From Rhodococcoides trifolii (GTDB lineage: Bacteria; Actinomycetota; Actinomycetes; Mycobacteriales; Mycobacteriaceae), in contig NZ_BMCU01000002.1 of the NCBI RefSeq assembly GCF_014635345.1, positions 620,001 through 684,000 on the forward strand: a stretch of 64,000 nucleotides of DNA, given 5' to 3'. The translations under genes and the position numbers were made by a program. The notes under the pieces were generated by a model. The model had not been told where the DNA came from. It worked only from the letters and a program-made list of their open reading frames with translations, and did no database searches. This document shows, one piece after another, positions 29,896-39,980 of the stretch. Numbering within the stretch: the first letter of the stretch is position 1; every line of letters begins with the position of its first letter.

Positions 29896-31491
29896 GTGAG
29901 CCAGCCAGGCCGTCCAATCGTCCTCATCGCCGACAAGCTCGCCCAGTCCACCGTCGACGCACTCGGTGACGGAGTCGAGGTCCGGTGGGTGGACGGTCCG
30001 GATCGTCCCGCTCTCCTCGCTGCTGTTCCCGAAGCGGATGCGCTGCTCGTGCGCTCGGCGACGACCGTCGACGCCGAGGTGCTCGCTGCGGGGCCGAAGC
30101 TCAAGATCGTCGCCCGCGCCGGAGTCGGCCTGGACAACGTCGACGTCCCCGCGGCCACCGAGCGCGGTGTCCTCGTCGTCAATGCGCCGACGTCGAACAT
30201 CCACACCGCCGCCGAGCACGCCGTGACGCTGTTGCTCGCCGCGGCTCGCCAGATCCCTGCCGCCGACGCGACTCTGCGCAACCACGAGTGGAAGCGCAGC
30301 AAGTTCAACGGTGTCGAAATCTTCGGCAAGACCGTCGGTGTCGTCGGCCTCGGCCGCATCGGGCAGCTGTTCGCGCAGCGCCTCGCGGCCTTCGAGACCC
30401 ACATCATCGCGTACGACCCGTACGTATCTGCCGCTCGCGCAGCACAATTGGGTATCGAGCTGGTCAGCCTCGACGAGCTGCTCGAGCGGGCCGACATGTT
30501 CTCGGTCCACCTTCCGAAGACGCCCGAGACCACCGGCCTGATCGACAAGGACGCGCTCGCCAAGACCAAGAAGGGCGTCATCGTCGTCAATGCCGCCCGC
30601 GGTGGCCTCGTCGACGAGCAAGCTCTCGCCGATGCGATCACCAGCGGTCACGTCTTCGGCGCCGGCATCGACGTCTACGCCAGCGAACCGTGCACCGACA
30701 GCCCGCTGTTCGAGCTGCCACAGGTCGTGGTGACCCCGCACCTGGGTGCTTCGACTTCCGAGGCGCAGGATCGCGCGGGCACCGACGTCGCGAAGTCCGT
30801 ATTGCTCGCTCTCGCAGGGGAGTTCGTTCCCGACGCGGTCAACGTCAAGGGCGGCGCCGTCGGCGAGGAGGTCGCGCCGTGGCTCGACATCGTGCGCAAG
30901 CAGGGTCTGATCGTCGGCGCTCTGTCCGACGGCGTCCCCACCTCGGTCTCCATCGACGTCTTCGGTGAGCTCGCATCGGAGGACGTCGAAATCCTGAAGC
31001 TCTCGGCGCTGCGCGGAGTGTTCTCGGCCGTCATCGACGAGGCCGTCACCTTCGTCAACGCACCGTCGTTGGCCGCCGATCGCGGAGTCACCGCAGAGGT
31101 GACCGTGACCCCGGAGAGCCCCAACCACCGCAGCGTCGTCGACCTTCGCGCCGTGTTCGGCGACGGCTCCGTCGTCAACGTCGCCGGCACCCTGACCGGA
31201 CCGCAGGCGGTCGAGAAGATCGTGAACATCAACGGACGCAACTTCGACCTGCGTGCCGAGGGCAAGAACTTGATCGTCTCCTACGGAGACAAGCCCGGCT
31301 CTCTCGGCCGCATCGGCACCGCCCTCGGGGACGCGGGCATCGACATCCAGGCCGCTGCTCTCAGCCAGGACGCCGAGGGTGACAGCGCAACCGTGCTGTT
31401 GCGCGTCGACCGCGACGTGCCCACCGATGTGCGCGCCGCGATCACCGACTCGGTCGCCGCCACCCTGATCGAGCTGGTGGACCTGTCGTGA
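29896..31491 (+). CDS. serA: D-3-phosphoglycerate dehydrogenase (long form)
   Basis: 531 residues. The N- and C-terminal parts of the substrate domain flank a Rossmann domain with [18 protein letters not shown] (about residue 150). Catalytic Arg, Glu and His lie around [22 protein letters not shown] and [14 protein letters not shown]. An intervening (ASB) domain and a C-terminal ACT domain ([26 protein letters not shown]) make it the mycobacterial type regulated by serine. It makes 3-phosphohydroxypyruvate for serine synthesis. The GTG at 29896 follows CAGGGAG. The stop overlaps the leuB GTG. Confidence 0.95.
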   Translation: MSQPGRPIVLIADKLAQSTVDALGDGVEVRWVDGPDRPALLAAVPEADALLVRSATTVDAEVLAAGPKLKIVARAGVGLDNVDVPAATERGVLVVNAPTSNIHTAAEHAVTLLLAAARQIPAADATLRNHEWKRSKFNGVEIFGKTVGVVGLGRIGQLFAQRLAAFETHIIAYDPYVSAARAAQLGIELVSLDELLERADMFSVHLPKTPETTGLIDKDALAKTKKGVIVVNAARGGLVDEQALADAITSGHVFGAGIDVYASEPCTDSPLFELPQVVVTPHLGASTSEAQDRAGTDVAKSVLLALAGEFVPDAVNVKGGAVGEEVAPWLDIVRKQGLIVGALSDGVPTSVSIDVFGELASEDVEILKLSALRGVFSAVIDEAVTFVNAPSLAADRGVTAEVTVTPESPNHRSVVDLRAVFGDGSVVNVAGTLTGPQAVEKIVNINGRNFDLRAEGKNLIVSYGDKPGSLGRIGTALGDAGIDIQAAALSQDAEGDSATVLLRVDRDVPTDVRAAITDSVAATLIELVDLS

Positions 31492-32498
31492 AACTGGCGG
31501 TGATCGGCGGCGACGGAATCGGTCCCGAGGTCGTCAGCGAAGCGCTGAAGGTGCTCGATGTCGTTGCGCCGGGTGCGGAGAAGACCGACTACGACCTGGG
31601 TGCTCGCCGCTACCACGCGACCGGCGAGCTGCTGCCCGGTTCGGTGCTCGACGAGATCCGCGGACACGACGCCATCCTCCTCGGTGCGATCGGCGATCCG
31701 TCCGTGCCCAGCGGTGTGCTGGAGCGCGGGTTGCTGCTCAACATGCGCTTTGCTCTCGATCACCACATCAATCTGCGGCCGTCCAAGCTGTACCCCGGCG
31801 TCGTCGGGCCGCTGGTGGGAAACAAGCCCATCGACATCGTCGTGGTGCGCGAGGGGACCGAAGGTCCGTACACCGGGAACGGCGGTGCCATCCGTACCGG
31901 CACGCCACACGAGGTGGCGACCGAGGTCTCGCTGAACACGCGCTTCGGGGTCGAGCGCGTGGTGCGCGACGGGTTCGCCCGTGCGCAGGCCCGTGGCAAC
32001 CATCTGACGCTGCTGCACAAGACCAACGTTCTCGCATACGCCGGTTCGCTGTGGAAGCGGACGGTCGACGAGGTCGCCACCGAGTTCCCGAGTGTCGAGG
32101 TCGCCTACCAGCACATCGACGCCGCGATGATTCACCTCGTCACCGATCCCGGTCGTTTCGATGTCATCGTCACCGACAACCTGTTCGGCGACATCGTGAC
32201 CGACCTCGCAGCTGCGGTGAGCGGCGGCATCGGTCTGGCGGCCAGCGCGAACATCGACGGAACCGGGACCAACCCGTCCATGTTCGAACCCGTGCACGGG
32301 AGCGCTCCCGACATCGCGGGGCAGGGCAAAGCGGATCCCACGGCAGCGATCCTGTCGGTGTCGCTGTTGCTCGACAACCTCGGTGAACACGACGCCGCTG
32401 CCCGGGTCGAGAAGGCAGTCGCTGCAGATCTCGCCTCGCGCGGAACCGATGCGGCGTCCACCACCGAGATCGGTGATCGGATCGCGGCGAGTCTGTAG
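31488..32498 (+). CDS. leuB: 3-isopropylmalate dehydrogenase
   Basis: 336 residues. [22 protein letters not shown] opens the fold. [22 protein letters not shown] holds the substrate arginines. [32 protein letters not shown] is the metal- and NAD-binding region, and [24 protein letters not shown] is the C-terminal signature. It oxidatively decarboxylates 3-isopropylmalate in leucine synthesis. It is translationally coupled to serA (GTGA). Its pathway partners leuC and leuD are 6 kb downstream. Confidence 0.95.
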   Translation: MKLAVIGGDGIGPEVVSEALKVLDVVAPGAEKTDYDLGARRYHATGELLPGSVLDEIRGHDAILLGAIGDPSVPSGVLERGLLLNMRFALDHHINLRPSKLYPGVVGPLVGNKPIDIVVVREGTEGPYTGNGGAIRTGTPHEVATEVSLNTRFGVERVVRDGFARAQARGNHLTLLHKTNVLAYAGSLWKRTVDEVATEFPSVEVAYQHIDAAMIHLVTDPGRFDVIVTDNLFGDIVTDLAAAVSGGIGLAASANIDGTGTNPSMFEPVHGSAPDIAGQGKADPTAAILSVSLLLDNLGEHDAAARVEKAVAADLASRGTDAASTTEIGDRIAASL

Positions 32499-32515
32499 CG
32501 CCGGGGCTTGGCGCT
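32497..32515. terminator. Small hairpin between convergent leuB and MFS genes
   Basis: AGCGCC (32497-32502) and GGCGCT (32510-32515) with a seven-base loop, starting inside the leuB stop codon. Short, with no T-run; weak support. Confidence 0.3.
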
Positions 32516-32520
32516 CGGGC

Positions 32521-33720
32521 CTACTCCATCGACCGATCCCTCGGAATCACCGGCACAGCGAGCGCAGGAAAGATCGCCGAGATGGCGAACGCCACCGGGA
32601 ACGCGAAGGCAGTGATTGCCGCGCCGAACAGCGGTGGCACCAACGACGCCGCAACATATTGGCTCGTGTTCTGCGTGCCGAGAGCGCGGCCCGACCAGAA
32701 CGGGCCCGCGATCTCGGCGACAGCGGTGAAGGCAAGGCCGTTCGGTGCCACCGTCACCACCGACGCCACGACGAGAAGCGCGATGGACACCCACGAGTCG
32801 AGTTCGTCGGTGAGGGCGAGCAGGCCCATCGTGACCGACGTGGCGATGGCAATCCACCGGAACGGCCGCATTCGGCTGCCGACGCGATCGGACAGGGCGC
32901 CGGCGCCGATTCGGCCCAACGCACCCAGGATCTGGGTGGCGGTGATGAGCAGCCCCGCGGATTCCTCCGTGAAGTTGCGGTCCGTCATCAGCCACACCAG
33001 CGCAAAGGTCCACACCACGTACTGGGGTACGACCAGCAGAACCGACGCGAGATGTATGCGCCACAGCGAATCCGAGCCACGATAGGGGTTGTCGTACATT
33101 CCGCCGTCGAGTGCGTCGCTGCGCGACGGGCGCGGCGGATCGACAATTCCGACGGCGCACCCCACAGCGGCGAGTAGGCATGCCCCGGCGGGGAGAAGCA
33201 TCGCGGTTCCGATGCCGTGGTCGCGCGCGAGGGTCGGAATAGTCAACGAGGACAACGCAACTCCGAGAGGGAGCGACATCTGACGGATGCCCATGGCGAG
33301 GCCGCGTCGGTGGGCGGGAAACCAACCGACCACGACTCGCCCGGTGGCACTGTTGGCGCTCGCCGCGGCCATCCCGCCCAGCAGCAGGCAGATCGACAGG
33401 CCAGTGTCGGTGTCGGTCGCTGCGGCACCGGCGGCCGCTCCGGCCGTGAGCAGCGAGCCGGCCACCAGTACGCCTCGTTCGCCGTAGCGATCGACGAGCG
33501 CTCCCCAGAGAAAGAGGGTCAGGAGCACGCCTACCGTCGGCATTGCCACGACGATCCCGGCGGTCGAGAGGGTGAGGCCGCGATCGGCGACGAGCGACGG
33601 GAGCAAGAATGCCGCACCGTTGATCAACAACGCGGCCGCGGCAGTGGTGAGCATGCTCAAAGCGAGCATCGACCACCGCCGAGCGGAAGTGATTGTGTCC
33701 GTGCTGTTCTCGATCGACAC
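32521..33720 (-). CDS. Major facilitator superfamily transporter (Rv2994-like)
   Basis: 399 residues with about twelve membrane helices. The loop between helices 2 and 3 has the MFS motif form [13 protein letters not shown]. Helix 4-5 has [24 protein letters not shown], typical of nitrate/nitrite- or drug-type MFS carriers, and the second half repeats with [18 protein letters not shown]. The substrate is unknown. It stands alone on the minus strand between leuB and the FAA-hydrolase gene, as Rv2994 does in M. tuberculosis. The start codon is GTG at 33720. Confidence 0.85.
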   Translation of the reverse strand: MSIENSTDTITSARRWSMLALSMLTTAAAALLINGAAFLLPSLVADRGLTLSTAGIVVAMPTVGVLLTLFLWGALVDRYGERGVLVAGSLLTAGAAAGAAATDTDTGLSICLLLGGMAAASANSATGRVVVGWFPAHRRGLAMGIRQMSLPLGVALSSLTIPTLARDHGIGTAMLLPAGACLLAAVGCAVGIVDPPRPSRSDALDGGMYDNPYRGSDSLWRIHLASVLLVVPQYVVWTFALVWLMTDRNFTEESAGLLITATQILGALGRIGAGALSDRVGSRMRPFRWIAIATSVTMGLLALTDELDSWVSIALLVVASVVTVAPNGLAFTAVAEIAGPFWSGRALGTQNTSQYVAASLVPPLFGAAITAFAFPVAFAISAIFPALAVPVIPRDRSME

Positions 33721-33817
33721 CGGTGGGACCCCTCGCCATTCCGTCTCACCTAGTGAGATTACGTTCCTGTATGGTGAACTCTACTCCTGGCGTCCGCGAG
33801 ACGGTACGGCACCTGGA

Positions 33818-33823
33818 TAGACT
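33818..33823 (+). promoter_or_regulatory. -10 box TAGACT, leaderless start of the FAA-hydrolase gene
   Basis: TAGACT, six bases (TCGCCC), then ATG at 33830. Confidence 0.55.
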
Positions 33824-33829
33824 TCGCCC

Positions 33830-34603
33830 ATGCGATTGGGTCGAGTGGCAAGTCCGGACGGTGTGGCGTTCGTTGGAATCGAAGGTGAAGGGGACGGTCG
33901 TACGGCGCGCGAAATCGCCGAGCACCCGTTCGGAACGCCGACGTTCACCGGGCGCAGTTGGGCTTTGGACGACGTGCGACTCCTGGCGCCGATCCTGGCG
34001 AGCAAGGTCATCTGTGTCGGAAAGAACTACGCCGCGCACGCCGCAGAAATGGGCTCCGAAGCACCGGAGAATCCGGTGATCTTCATCAAGCCGAACACGT
34101 CCATCGTCGGTCCCGGCGCGAACATCGTGCGGCCGCTAGGTGCGCGGAACGTCCACTACGAGGGTGAACTGGCCGTCGTGATCGGCCGCCCGTGCAAGGA
34201 CGTCCCGGCCGCCAAGGCAAAGGACGTCATCCTCGGGTACACCGTCGCCAACGACGTCACCGAACGCGATCAGCAGAAAGCGGACGGGCAGTGGACACGC
34301 GGCAAGGGGTACGACACCTTCTGCCCGCTCGGACCGTGGATCGAAACCGCGATCGATCCGTCCGACCTCGAGATCACCACGACGGTCGACGGTGTGGTGA
34401 AGCAGCGCAGCCGCACATCGCTTCTGCTGCACGATATTCCCGACATCATCGAGTGGATCTCGGCGGTGATGACCTTGCTGCCCGGCGACGTGATCCTGAC
34501 GGGCACGCCCGAGGGAGTCGGCCCCATCGTGGCCGGCCAGTCGGTGACGGTCGAGGTCGAGGGCATCGGCGCACTGACCAATCCCGTGGTGGACAAGCCG
34601 TGA
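33830..34603 (+). CDS. Fumarylacetoacetate hydrolase family protein (Rv2993c-like)
   Basis: 257 residues. A short N-terminal domain is followed by the FAH fold: [41 protein letters not shown], and the metal-binding acidic residues in [15 protein letters not shown] plus the later [30 protein letters not shown]. Members are 2-hydroxyhepta-2,4-diene-1,7-dioate isomerases, acylpyruvases or oxaloacetate decarboxylases; the substrate here cannot be told. It heads a unit with gltX (GTGA overlap) and the YihY gene. Confidence 0.87.
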   Translation: MRLGRVASPDGVAFVGIEGEGDGRTAREIAEHPFGTPTFTGRSWALDDVRLLAPILASKVICVGKNYAAHAAEMGSEAPENPVIFIKPNTSIVGPGANIVRPLGARNVHYEGELAVVIGRPCKDVPAAKAKDVILGYTVANDVTERDQQKADGQWTRGKGYDTFCPLGPWIETAIDPSDLEITTTVDGVVKQRSRTSLLLHDIPDIIEWISAVMTLLPGDVILTGTPEGVGPIVAGQSVTVEVEGIGALTNPVVDKP

Positions 34604-36132
34604 GCGGCGGGGAGGCCGGAGGCCGGTCGGAAAGGAGCAGGGAGGCCGGAGGCCGGTCGGAAAGTGATGTTCGCGTTCGTTTCTGCCCGTCTCCCACGGG
34701 AACTCCGCATGTCGGGTTGGTGCGGACCGCCCTGTTCAATTGGGCGTTCGCGCGACATCACGGCGGCACCTTCGTCTTCCGTATCGAGGACACGGACGCG
34801 AGCCGTGACTCCGAGGAGTCGTACCGAGCCATTCTGGACGCGCTCCGGTGGCTGGGACTGGACTGGGACGAGGGCCCCGAGGTGGGTGGCCCCTACGAGC
34901 CGTATCGGCAGTCGCTGCGTCGAGATCAGCATCTGGAGGTGGTCCGGAAGTTGCTCGAGGCGGGGGAGGCGTACGAATCGTATTCCACCGCAGAGGAAGT
35001 CGAAGCCCGACACAAGGCCGCCGGCCGCGATCCGAAACTGGGCTACGACAACTTCGATCGAGATCTGACCGACGAGCAGCGTGACGAGTTCGTTGCCGAG
35101 GGGCGCCCGCCGGTGGTGCGGTTGCGGATGCCGGACCACGACCTCACCTGGACCGATCTCGTTCGAGGCGAGACCACGTTCCGCGCCGGCACGGTCCCCG
35201 ACTTCGCGTTGACCCGCGGGAGCGGAGACCCGCTCTACACACTCGTCAACCCCGTCGACGACGCCTTAATGAAGATCACCCACGTTCTGCGGGGTGAGGA
35301 TCTGTTGTCTTCGACGCCCCGGCAGTTGGCGCTGTACGAAGCGCTCGTCCGCATCGGGGTTGCCGACGCCACACCGGAATTCGGGCATCTACCGTTCGTG
35401 ATGGGGCAGGGCAACAAGAAGCTGTCCAAGCGCGATCCGGAGTCCAACCTGTTCCTGCACCGTGATCGCGGCTTCATCCCCGAGGGACTTTTGAACTACC
35501 TGGCTCTGCTCGGGTGGGCCATCGCCGACGACCACGACGTGTTCTCGCTCGACCAGATGGTTGCGGCGTTCGACATCTCACGCGTGAATTCGAACCCGGC
35601 ACGTTTCGACCAGAAGAAGGCCGACGCGATCAACGCCGAGCATATTCGGCTTCTCGAGCCTGCGGACTTCGCGGCGCGCCTGAGAACGTTCCTCTCGGAC
35701 TCGGGGCAATTGCCTGCCGGGGTGGACGACGCCGTCTTCGTCGAGGCTGCCGAATTGGTGCAGACCCGCATCGTCGTCATGTCCGACGCGTGGGACCTGC
35801 TGAAGTTCCTGCTGTTGCCGGCCGAGCAGTTCGTCGTCGATCCGGCGTCCGCGGCGAAGAACTTGGGCGCGGATGCTGCGCCGGTGCTCGACGCCACCAT
35901 CGCAGCCGCCGAGGGTGTGGACGCGTGGACGGCGGCCGAGCTCGAGGAGGCACTGAAAGCAGCGCTGATCGACGGACTGGAACTGAAGCCGCGCAAGGCA
36001 TTCGCACCGGTACGAGTTGCGGTCACCGGATCCCACATCAGCCCGCCGCTGTACGAGTCGATGGAACTGCTCGGTCGTGAGACCTCGCTTGCACGGTTGC
36101 GTGACGCTCGGGCGTCGATCGGGTCGGAGTAG
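34600..36132 (+). CDS. gltX: Glutamyl-tRNA synthetase
   Basis: 510 residues. The class I HIGH-like motif is [24 protein letters not shown], and [13 protein letters not shown] is the KMSKS-like loop. The anticodon-binding helical domain ends with [29 protein letters not shown]. It charges tRNA-Glu and, because the cell has GatCAB, probably tRNA-Gln too. Translation starts at GTG 34600, overlapping the upstream stop. Residues 4-21 are encoded by two tandem 21-bp repeats placed between the start and the conserved beginning ([10 protein letters not shown]), an N-terminal extension I do not recall in homologues. The genes for both tRNA-Glu and tRNA-Gln are 1 kb downstream. Confidence 0.95.
   Translation: MSGGEAGGRSERSREAGGRSESDVRVRFCPSPTGTPHVGLVRTALFNWAFARHHGGTFVFRIEDTDASRDSEESYRAILDALRWLGLDWDEGPEVGGPYEPYRQSLRRDQHLEVVRKLLEAGEAYESYSTAEEVEARHKAAGRDPKLGYDNFDRDLTDEQRDEFVAEGRPPVVRLRMPDHDLTWTDLVRGETTFRAGTVPDFALTRGSGDPLYTLVNPVDDALMKITHVLRGEDLLSSTPRQLALYEALVRIGVADATPEFGHLPFVMGQGNKKLSKRDPESNLFLHRDRGFIPEGLLNYLALLGWAIADDHDVFSLDQMVAAFDISRVNSNPARFDQKKADAINAEHIRLLEPADFAARLRTFLSDSGQLPAGVDDAVFVEAAELVQTRIVVMSDAWDLLKFLLLPAEQFVVDPASAAKNLGADAAPVLDATIAAAEGVDAWTAAELEEALKAALIDGLELKPRKAFAPVRVAVTGSHISPPLYESMELLGRETSLARLRDARASIGSE
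34608..34628 (-). repeat. 21-bp dispersed repeat, copy D1, in the gltX start region
   Basis: Reverse orientation, one mismatch to consensus: the TAG that the consensus would place in the gltX frame is GAG here. Confidence 0.85.
34638..34658 (-). repeat. 21-bp dispersed repeat, copy D2, in the gltX start region
   Basis: Reverse orientation, two mismatches, again GAG in place of TAG. It starts exactly 30 bases after D1, so both copies are read in the same frame (EAGGRSE). Confidence 0.82.
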
Positions 36133-36138
36133 CCGATC

Positions 36139-37137
36139 ATGGGCGTCACCGATCGCATCGACCGGTTCCAACAGCGCCATCCCGCAGCGGGTTTCCCCCT
36201 CGCTGTGTTCTATAAGTTCTTCGACGATCAGGGGGGCTACCTCGCCGCCCTCATCGCGTACTACGGTTTCGTCTCGCTGTTCCCCTTGCTCCTGCTGGCC
36301 TCGACGGTGCTGGGCATCGTTCTGTCCGGCAATCCGGAGTTGCAGCAGACCATCCTCGATTCCGCTCTGAATCAAATTCCTCTGATCGGTGATCAGCTCG
36401 GTCAGCCCGATCGCCTCAGCGGCGGCACGCCTGCAATCGTGATCGGGATCGCCGGCTCGCTGTACGGCGGACTCGGCGTGGCGGTGGCGGTACAGAACGC
36501 CATGAACGTCGTGTGGTCGGTGCCGAAGAATTTGCGACCGGATCCCGTCCGCGCGCGCGTGCGCGGGTTGTTTCTGCTCGGCACCGTCGGCTCGGCGATC
36601 ATCGGCGTGACGATTCTGAACGGATTCAACTCCGCCGGGTTCTTCGGTCCGTCCGCGCACCTGCTCGTCCTCGCCGCGGCGCTGGTGGTCAACACCGCGA
36701 CGTTCGTCGGCGCGTTCATCATCGGCTCCACCCGCGCCCTCTCCATACGTGACGTTCTGCCGGGCGCGCTGATCGCTGCGGTGGCGTGGCAGGGGATGCA
36801 GTCGTTCGGCAGCGTCTACATCAAGTACGTCGTCGGCAACGCCAGCACCACCAACGGCGTGTTCGCGATCGTGCTGGGTCTGCTCGCGTTCCTCTACATC
36901 GCGTCGCTGATGTTGGTGCTGTGCCTCGAGGTCAACGCCGTTCGGGTCGACAGATTGCACCCCAGGTCGTTGTTGACGCCGTTCACGGACAACGTCGAGC
37001 TGACCGACGGCGACAAGGATGCCTACACCGCCCAGGCAGAAGCTCAGCGCAGCAAAGGTTTCGAGGAGATCGAGGTCACGTTCAGCGACCCACCGACGAC
37101 GACCGAGCCCGATCCCGCCGAGAGCAAGAGCCCCTGA
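36139..37137 (+). CDS. YihY/BrkB family inner-membrane protein
   Basis: 332 residues with about six membrane helices. YLAALIAYYGFVSLFPLLLLASTVLGIVL is the family signature near the N-terminus. QNAMNVVWSVPKNLRPDPVRARVRGLFLLG links helices 2 and 3, and the last helices end in FLYIASLMLVLCLEVNAVRVDRLH. The C-terminal 65 residues are acidic and probably cytoplasmic. The family was once called ribonuclease BN, but no nuclease activity is supported by the sequence; it may be a transporter or envelope factor. It starts six bases after the gltX stop. Confidence 0.85.
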   Translation: MGVTDRIDRFQQRHPAAGFPLAVFYKFFDDQGGYLAALIAYYGFVSLFPLLLLASTVLGIVLSGNPELQQTILDSALNQIPLIGDQLGQPDRLSGGTPAIVIGIAGSLYGGLGVAVAVQNAMNVVWSVPKNLRPDPVRARVRGLFLLGTVGSAIIGVTILNGFNSAGFFGPSAHLLVLAAALVVNTATFVGAFIIGSTRALSIRDVLPGALIAAVAWQGMQSFGSVYIKYVVGNASTTNGVFAIVLGLLAFLYIASLMLVLCLEVNAVRVDRLHPRSLLTPFTDNVELTDGDKDAYTAQAEAQRSKGFEEIEVTFSDPPTTTEPDPAESKSP

Positions 37138-37171
37138 CCAGCGGATTTGGAGAACCGGCGTAGGTGTTTGG

Positions 37172-37177
37172 TAGTCT
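37172..37177 (+). promoter_or_regulatory. Possible -10 box (TAGTCT) for the tRNA genes
   Basis: TAGTCT lies 25 bases before tRNA-Gln, with a weak TTGGAG 19 bases further upstream. Tentative. Confidence 0.3.
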
Positions 37178-37202
37178 TCTCCTCGGCTCGGAGACGGGTC
37201 AT

Positions 37203-37274
37203 TGGGGTATGGTGTAATTGGCAACACAGCGGTTTCTGGTACCGCCATTCTAGGTTCGAGTCCTGGTACCCCAG
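37203..37274 (+). tRNA. tRNA-Gln (CTG)
   Basis: 72 bases forming a full cloverleaf: acceptor TGGGGTA/TACCCCA, anticodon stem GCGGT/ACCGC with loop TTCTGGT (anticodon CTG), T-arm with GGTTCGAGTCC, and discriminator G. CCA is not encoded. In a GatCAB organism it is expected to be charged first with glutamate by GltX and then amidated. It lies 82 bases before tRNA-Glu, and the two are probably cotranscribed. Confidence 0.95.
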
Positions 37275-37356
37275 CGTCGAAGCGAAGACGATTTGGTCTT
37301 CGATTTCCTCACCGGCTAAGCTCTTGCAGCTTGACCATGCACTACCGGAAGTTCCT

Positions 37357-37429
37357 GGCCCCGTCGTCTAGCGGCCTAGGACGCCGCCCTCTCAAGGCGG
37401 TAGCGCGGGTTCGAATCCCGTCGGGGCTA
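37357..37429 (+). tRNA. tRNA-Glu (CTC)
   Basis: 73 bases: acceptor GGCCCCG/CGGGGCT, anticodon stem CCGCC/GGCGG with loop CTCTCAA (anticodon CTC), T-arm with GGTTCGAATCC, discriminator A. CCA is not encoded. A perfect terminator hairpin follows ten bases later. Confidence 0.95.
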
Positions 37430-37438
37430 CAACACGAG

Positions 37439-37466
37439 AAGACCCTCCGGGCAACCGGAGGGTCTT
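37439..37466. terminator. Rho-independent terminator after tRNA-Glu
   Basis: AAGACCCTCCGG (37439-37450), loop GCAA, CCGGAGGGTCTT (37455-37466): a perfect 12-bp stem followed by TTTC. It probably also serves the DUF5302 gene converging from the other side. Confidence 0.88.
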
Positions 37467-37479
37467 TCGTCGTTCGGAG

Positions 37480-37659
37480 CTAGATGCTTTTGCGCCTGAA
37501 CATCGGCGCGTGCGCTGCGGGGCCGTGAGCAGAATCGACCTTCGAGCCACCCTTGTGGCTCTCCGTCGGAATGTTCTTGGCCTTCTTCTTCTCCAGTGCC
37601 TCTCGGAACTTTCGCTTCTGGGCGCTTGCGTCGGACTCGGTGGGTGTGTCGTCGGTCAT
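37480..37659 (-). CDS. DUF5302 family small protein
   Basis: 59 residues. The protein opens MTDDTPTESDASAQKRKFRE, continues with a Lys-rich helix (ALEKKKAKN), then SHKGGSKVDSAHGPAAHAPMFRRKSI. This matches the actinobacterial DUF5302 family, whose C-terminus resembles small arginine/lysine-rich proteins found next to tRNA genes; the function is unknown. It is basic and soluble. A minus-strand TACATT box eight bases before the ATG suggests leaderless expression, and it converges on the tRNA terminator. The IclR-family gene lies 60 bases upstream on the same strand. Confidence 0.82.
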   Translation of the reverse strand: MTDDTPTESDASAQKRKFREALEKKKAKNIPTESHKGGSKVDSAHGPAAHAPMFRRKSI

Positions 37660-37667
37660 GGTTCCGA

Positions 37668-37673
37668 AATGTA
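37668..37673 (-). promoter_or_regulatory. -10 box TACATT (minus strand) for the DUF5302 gene
   Basis: On the minus strand TACATT is followed by eight bases (TCGGAACC) and ATG at 37659. The spacing is slightly long for a leaderless start. Confidence 0.4.
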
Positions 37674-37719
37674 CTCTTCGGTCCGCGCGGTGTCGCCGAT
37701 TTTTTATGACAAGCGATGA

Positions 37720-38421
37720 TCACAGACGCTTCGAGATGGCGTCCGCGGCCGCGAGAAGGTCTGCAGCCCAACGAGATCCGGGCCGTCGTCCCATGCGGTC
37801 GATCGGTCCCGACACCGAAATCGCGGCGATGACGGTATCGGCTGCATCTCTGACGGGTGCCGCGACGCTGGCCACCCCGGCTTCACGTTCGGCAGCGCTC
37901 TGCGCCCATCCGCGTTTACGGACCTCGGCCAGCACGCGTTCGCCGAACGCCGCAGCCGGGAGCACCGCTCGCACCAACGCGGGGTCGGCCCACGCCAGGA
38001 GAACCTTCGCGCCCGACCCGGCGGTGAGGGGGAGGCGCGCCCCGACCAACACGGTGTCTCGCAGACCGGTCGGAGGCTCGACCGAGGCCACACAGACTCG
38101 GAAGGACCCTTCGACACGATAGAGCTGCACGCTCTCACCAGTGATCTCGCGCAGTCTCGGGAGGACGGCAGCCGCAGCGTCCAACAGTGGGTCGTCGGCC
38201 TTGGCGGCGAGCTCGGCCAGTGACGGTCCCGGCCTCCACAGACCGTCCGGATCGCGTGCGATCAATCGGTGCACTTCGAGGCCGACGGCGAGCCGGTGCG
38301 CCGTTGCGCGGGGCAGGCCGGTTCGCGCGCAGAGATCGGTCAGGTTGCAGGGTTGATCCGCCACCGCATGAAGCACGCTCACCGCTTTGTCGAGAACACC
38401 GATGCCGCTATGCTGTCTCAT
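37720..38421 (-). CDS. IclR family transcriptional regulator (Rv2989/NdgR/LtbR-like)
   Basis: 233 residues. The N-terminal winged helix is GIGVLDKAVSVLHAVADQPCNLTDLCARTGLPRATAHRLAVGLEVHRLI, and the C-terminal effector domain has TGESVQLYRVEGSFRVCVASVEPPTGLR, LPLTAGSGAKVLLAWA and AAPVRDAADTVIAAISVSGP. It is divergent from leuCD, the arrangement of NdgR in Streptomyces and LtbR in Corynebacterium, which control leucine genes. Repression or activation of leuCD (and perhaps leuB) is therefore the most likely role. A 12-bp palindrome overlaps its promoter, six bases from its start codon, so autoregulation is expected. Confidence 0.88.
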   Translation of the reverse strand: MRQHSGIGVLDKAVSVLHAVADQPCNLTDLCARTGLPRATAHRLAVGLEVHRLIARDPDGLWRPGPSLAELAAKADDPLLDAAAAVLPRLREITGESVQLYRVEGSFRVCVASVEPPTGLRDTVLVGARLPLTAGSGAKVLLAWADPALVRAVLPAAAFGERVLAEVRKRGWAQSAAEREAGVASVAAPVRDAADTVIAAISVSGPIDRMGRRPGSRWAADLLAAADAISKRL

Positions 38422-38426
38422 AGTTC

Positions 38427-38438
38427 GATACTAGTATC
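38427..38438. promoter_or_regulatory. Candidate IclR operator GATACTAGTATC between iclR and leuC
   Basis: A perfect 12-bp palindrome in the 77-base divergent region, with looser outer symmetry (CTCA...TTCG before, CGAA...TGAG after, 38419-38450). It lies 61 bases upstream of the leuC start and five bases from the regulator's own start codon. Confidence 0.6.
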
Positions 38439-38498
38439 CCGAATGCTGAGAACAAAGAATGCGGGATCGAAGCGAACAGCCGAACCATCGACATTGGA

Positions 38499-39929
38499 GT
38501 GACGCTCGTGAGTGGTGCAAGAACGTTGGCGCAGAAGGTGTGGGATCAGCATGTCGTGGTTGCTGGAGGGGGCGACGGCGACGCCCAGACACCGGACTTG
38601 ATCTACATCGACCTCCACCTCGTCCACGAGGTCACCAGTCCGCAGGCCTTCGACGGACTGCGACTGGCCGGCCGCGGACTTCGGCGCCCGGACCTGACGA
38701 TCGCCACCGAGGACCACAACGTTCCGACGATCGACATCGACCAGCCCATCGCCGATCTCGTCTCACGCACCCAGGTCGACACGCTCCGGCGCAACTGCGA
38801 GGAGTTCGGCGTGCGGTTGTATCCGATGGGAAACATCGATCAGGGAATCGTGCACATCATCGGACCGCAGCTCGGTCTCACGCAGCCGGGTATGACAGTT
38901 GTCTGCGGTGACTCCCATACCTCCACACACGGTGCATTCGGCGCCATCGCAATGGGAATCGGCACCAGCGAGGTCGAGCACGTCATGGCGACGCAGACCC
39001 TCTCGCTGCGCCCGTTCAAGACGATGGCGGTGACCGTCGACGGCGTTCTCGGTCCGGACGTCAGTAGCAAGGACCTCATCCTTGCGGTGATCGCTCAGAT
39101 CGGAACCGGTGGCGGACAAGGTCATGTGATCGAGTACCGAGGCGAAGCCATCGAGAAGATGTCGATGGAGAGCCGAATGACCATCTGCAACATGTCGATC
39201 GAGGCCGGTGCACGCGCGGGCATGATTGCGCCCGATCAGACCACGTTCGACTACATCGAGGGCCGCCCCCACGCACCGAAGGGTGCCGACTGGGATGCCG
39301 CAGTTGCCGAGTGGAGCACCCTCGTCACGGACGAGGGTGCGGTGTTCGACAAAGAGGTCCGCATCGACGGCAGCTCGCTCACCCCGTTCGTCACCTGGGG
39401 AACCAACCCGGGACAGGGTGCGCCGCTTGGTGACTCGGTACCCGATCCAGCGGCCATCGCCGACGAGGGCGACGCCCAGTCCGCGGAGAAGGCGTTGTCC
39501 TACATGGGGCTGACCCCCGGGACTCCGTTGCGCGACATCGCCGTCGACACGGTGTTCCTCGGATCATGCACCAACGGACGCATCGAGGATCTACGCGTTG
39601 CCGCGAAGATTCTCGAAGGTCGAACGGTGGCGGACGGCGTGCGTATGCTCGTCGTACCCGGTTCCATGCGCGTTCGCGCACAGGCGGAATCGGAAGGACT
39701 GGGAGAGATCTTCACCGCGGCCGGCGCCGAATGGCGGCAGGCGGGATGCTCCATGTGCCTCGGGATGAATCCGGATCAGCTCGCTCCCGGTGAGCGCTCG
39801 GCGTCGACGTCCAACCGGAATTTCGAAGGCCGACAGGGCAAAGGTGGTCGCACCCATCTGGTCTCGCCCGCCGTTGCGGCCGCCACCGCGGTTCGGGGTC
39901 GGCTCTCCGCGCCGGCGGACCTCGCCTGA
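38499..39929 (+). CDS. leuC: 3-isopropylmalate dehydratase large subunit
   Basis: 476 residues, an aconitase-family protein. [33 protein letters not shown] carries the first Fe-S cysteine region. The other two cluster cysteines are in [14 protein letters not shown] (about residue 350) and [13 protein letters not shown] (about 410). It isomerises 2-isopropylmalate to 3-isopropylmalate together with LeuD. The GTG at 38499 or the GTG three codons later could be the start. leuD follows after 51 bases. Confidence 0.95.
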   Translation: MTLVSGARTLAQKVWDQHVVVAGGGDGDAQTPDLIYIDLHLVHEVTSPQAFDGLRLAGRGLRRPDLTIATEDHNVPTIDIDQPIADLVSRTQVDTLRRNCEEFGVRLYPMGNIDQGIVHIIGPQLGLTQPGMTVVCGDSHTSTHGAFGAIAMGIGTSEVEHVMATQTLSLRPFKTMAVTVDGVLGPDVSSKDLILAVIAQIGTGGGQGHVIEYRGEAIEKMSMESRMTICNMSIEAGARAGMIAPDQTTFDYIEGRPHAPKGADWDAAVAEWSTLVTDEGAVFDKEVRIDGSSLTPFVTWGTNPGQGAPLGDSVPDPAAIADEGDAQSAEKALSYMGLTPGTPLRDIAVDTVFLGSCTNGRIEDLRVAAKILEGRTVADGVRMLVVPGSMRVRAQAESEGLGEIFTAAGAEWRQAGCSMCLGMNPDQLAPGERSASTSNRNFEGRQGKGGRTHLVSPAVAAATAVRGRLSAPADLA

Positions 39930-39980
39930 CCCGGTTCACATTTCATCGCGCAACAACGACTTTCGGTAGGAGAATTTCCC

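Noticed and set aside
34600-34603. T-box riboswitch or leader upstream of gltX, serA or leuC
   Set aside because: No T-box consensus or specifier hairpin was seen; gltX overlaps the upstream gene and the other gaps are too short.
37427-37771. 114-codon minus-strand frame after tRNA-Glu
   Set aside because: It overlaps the tRNA and terminator; the shorter frame 37659-37480 gives a recognisable DUF5302 protein instead.
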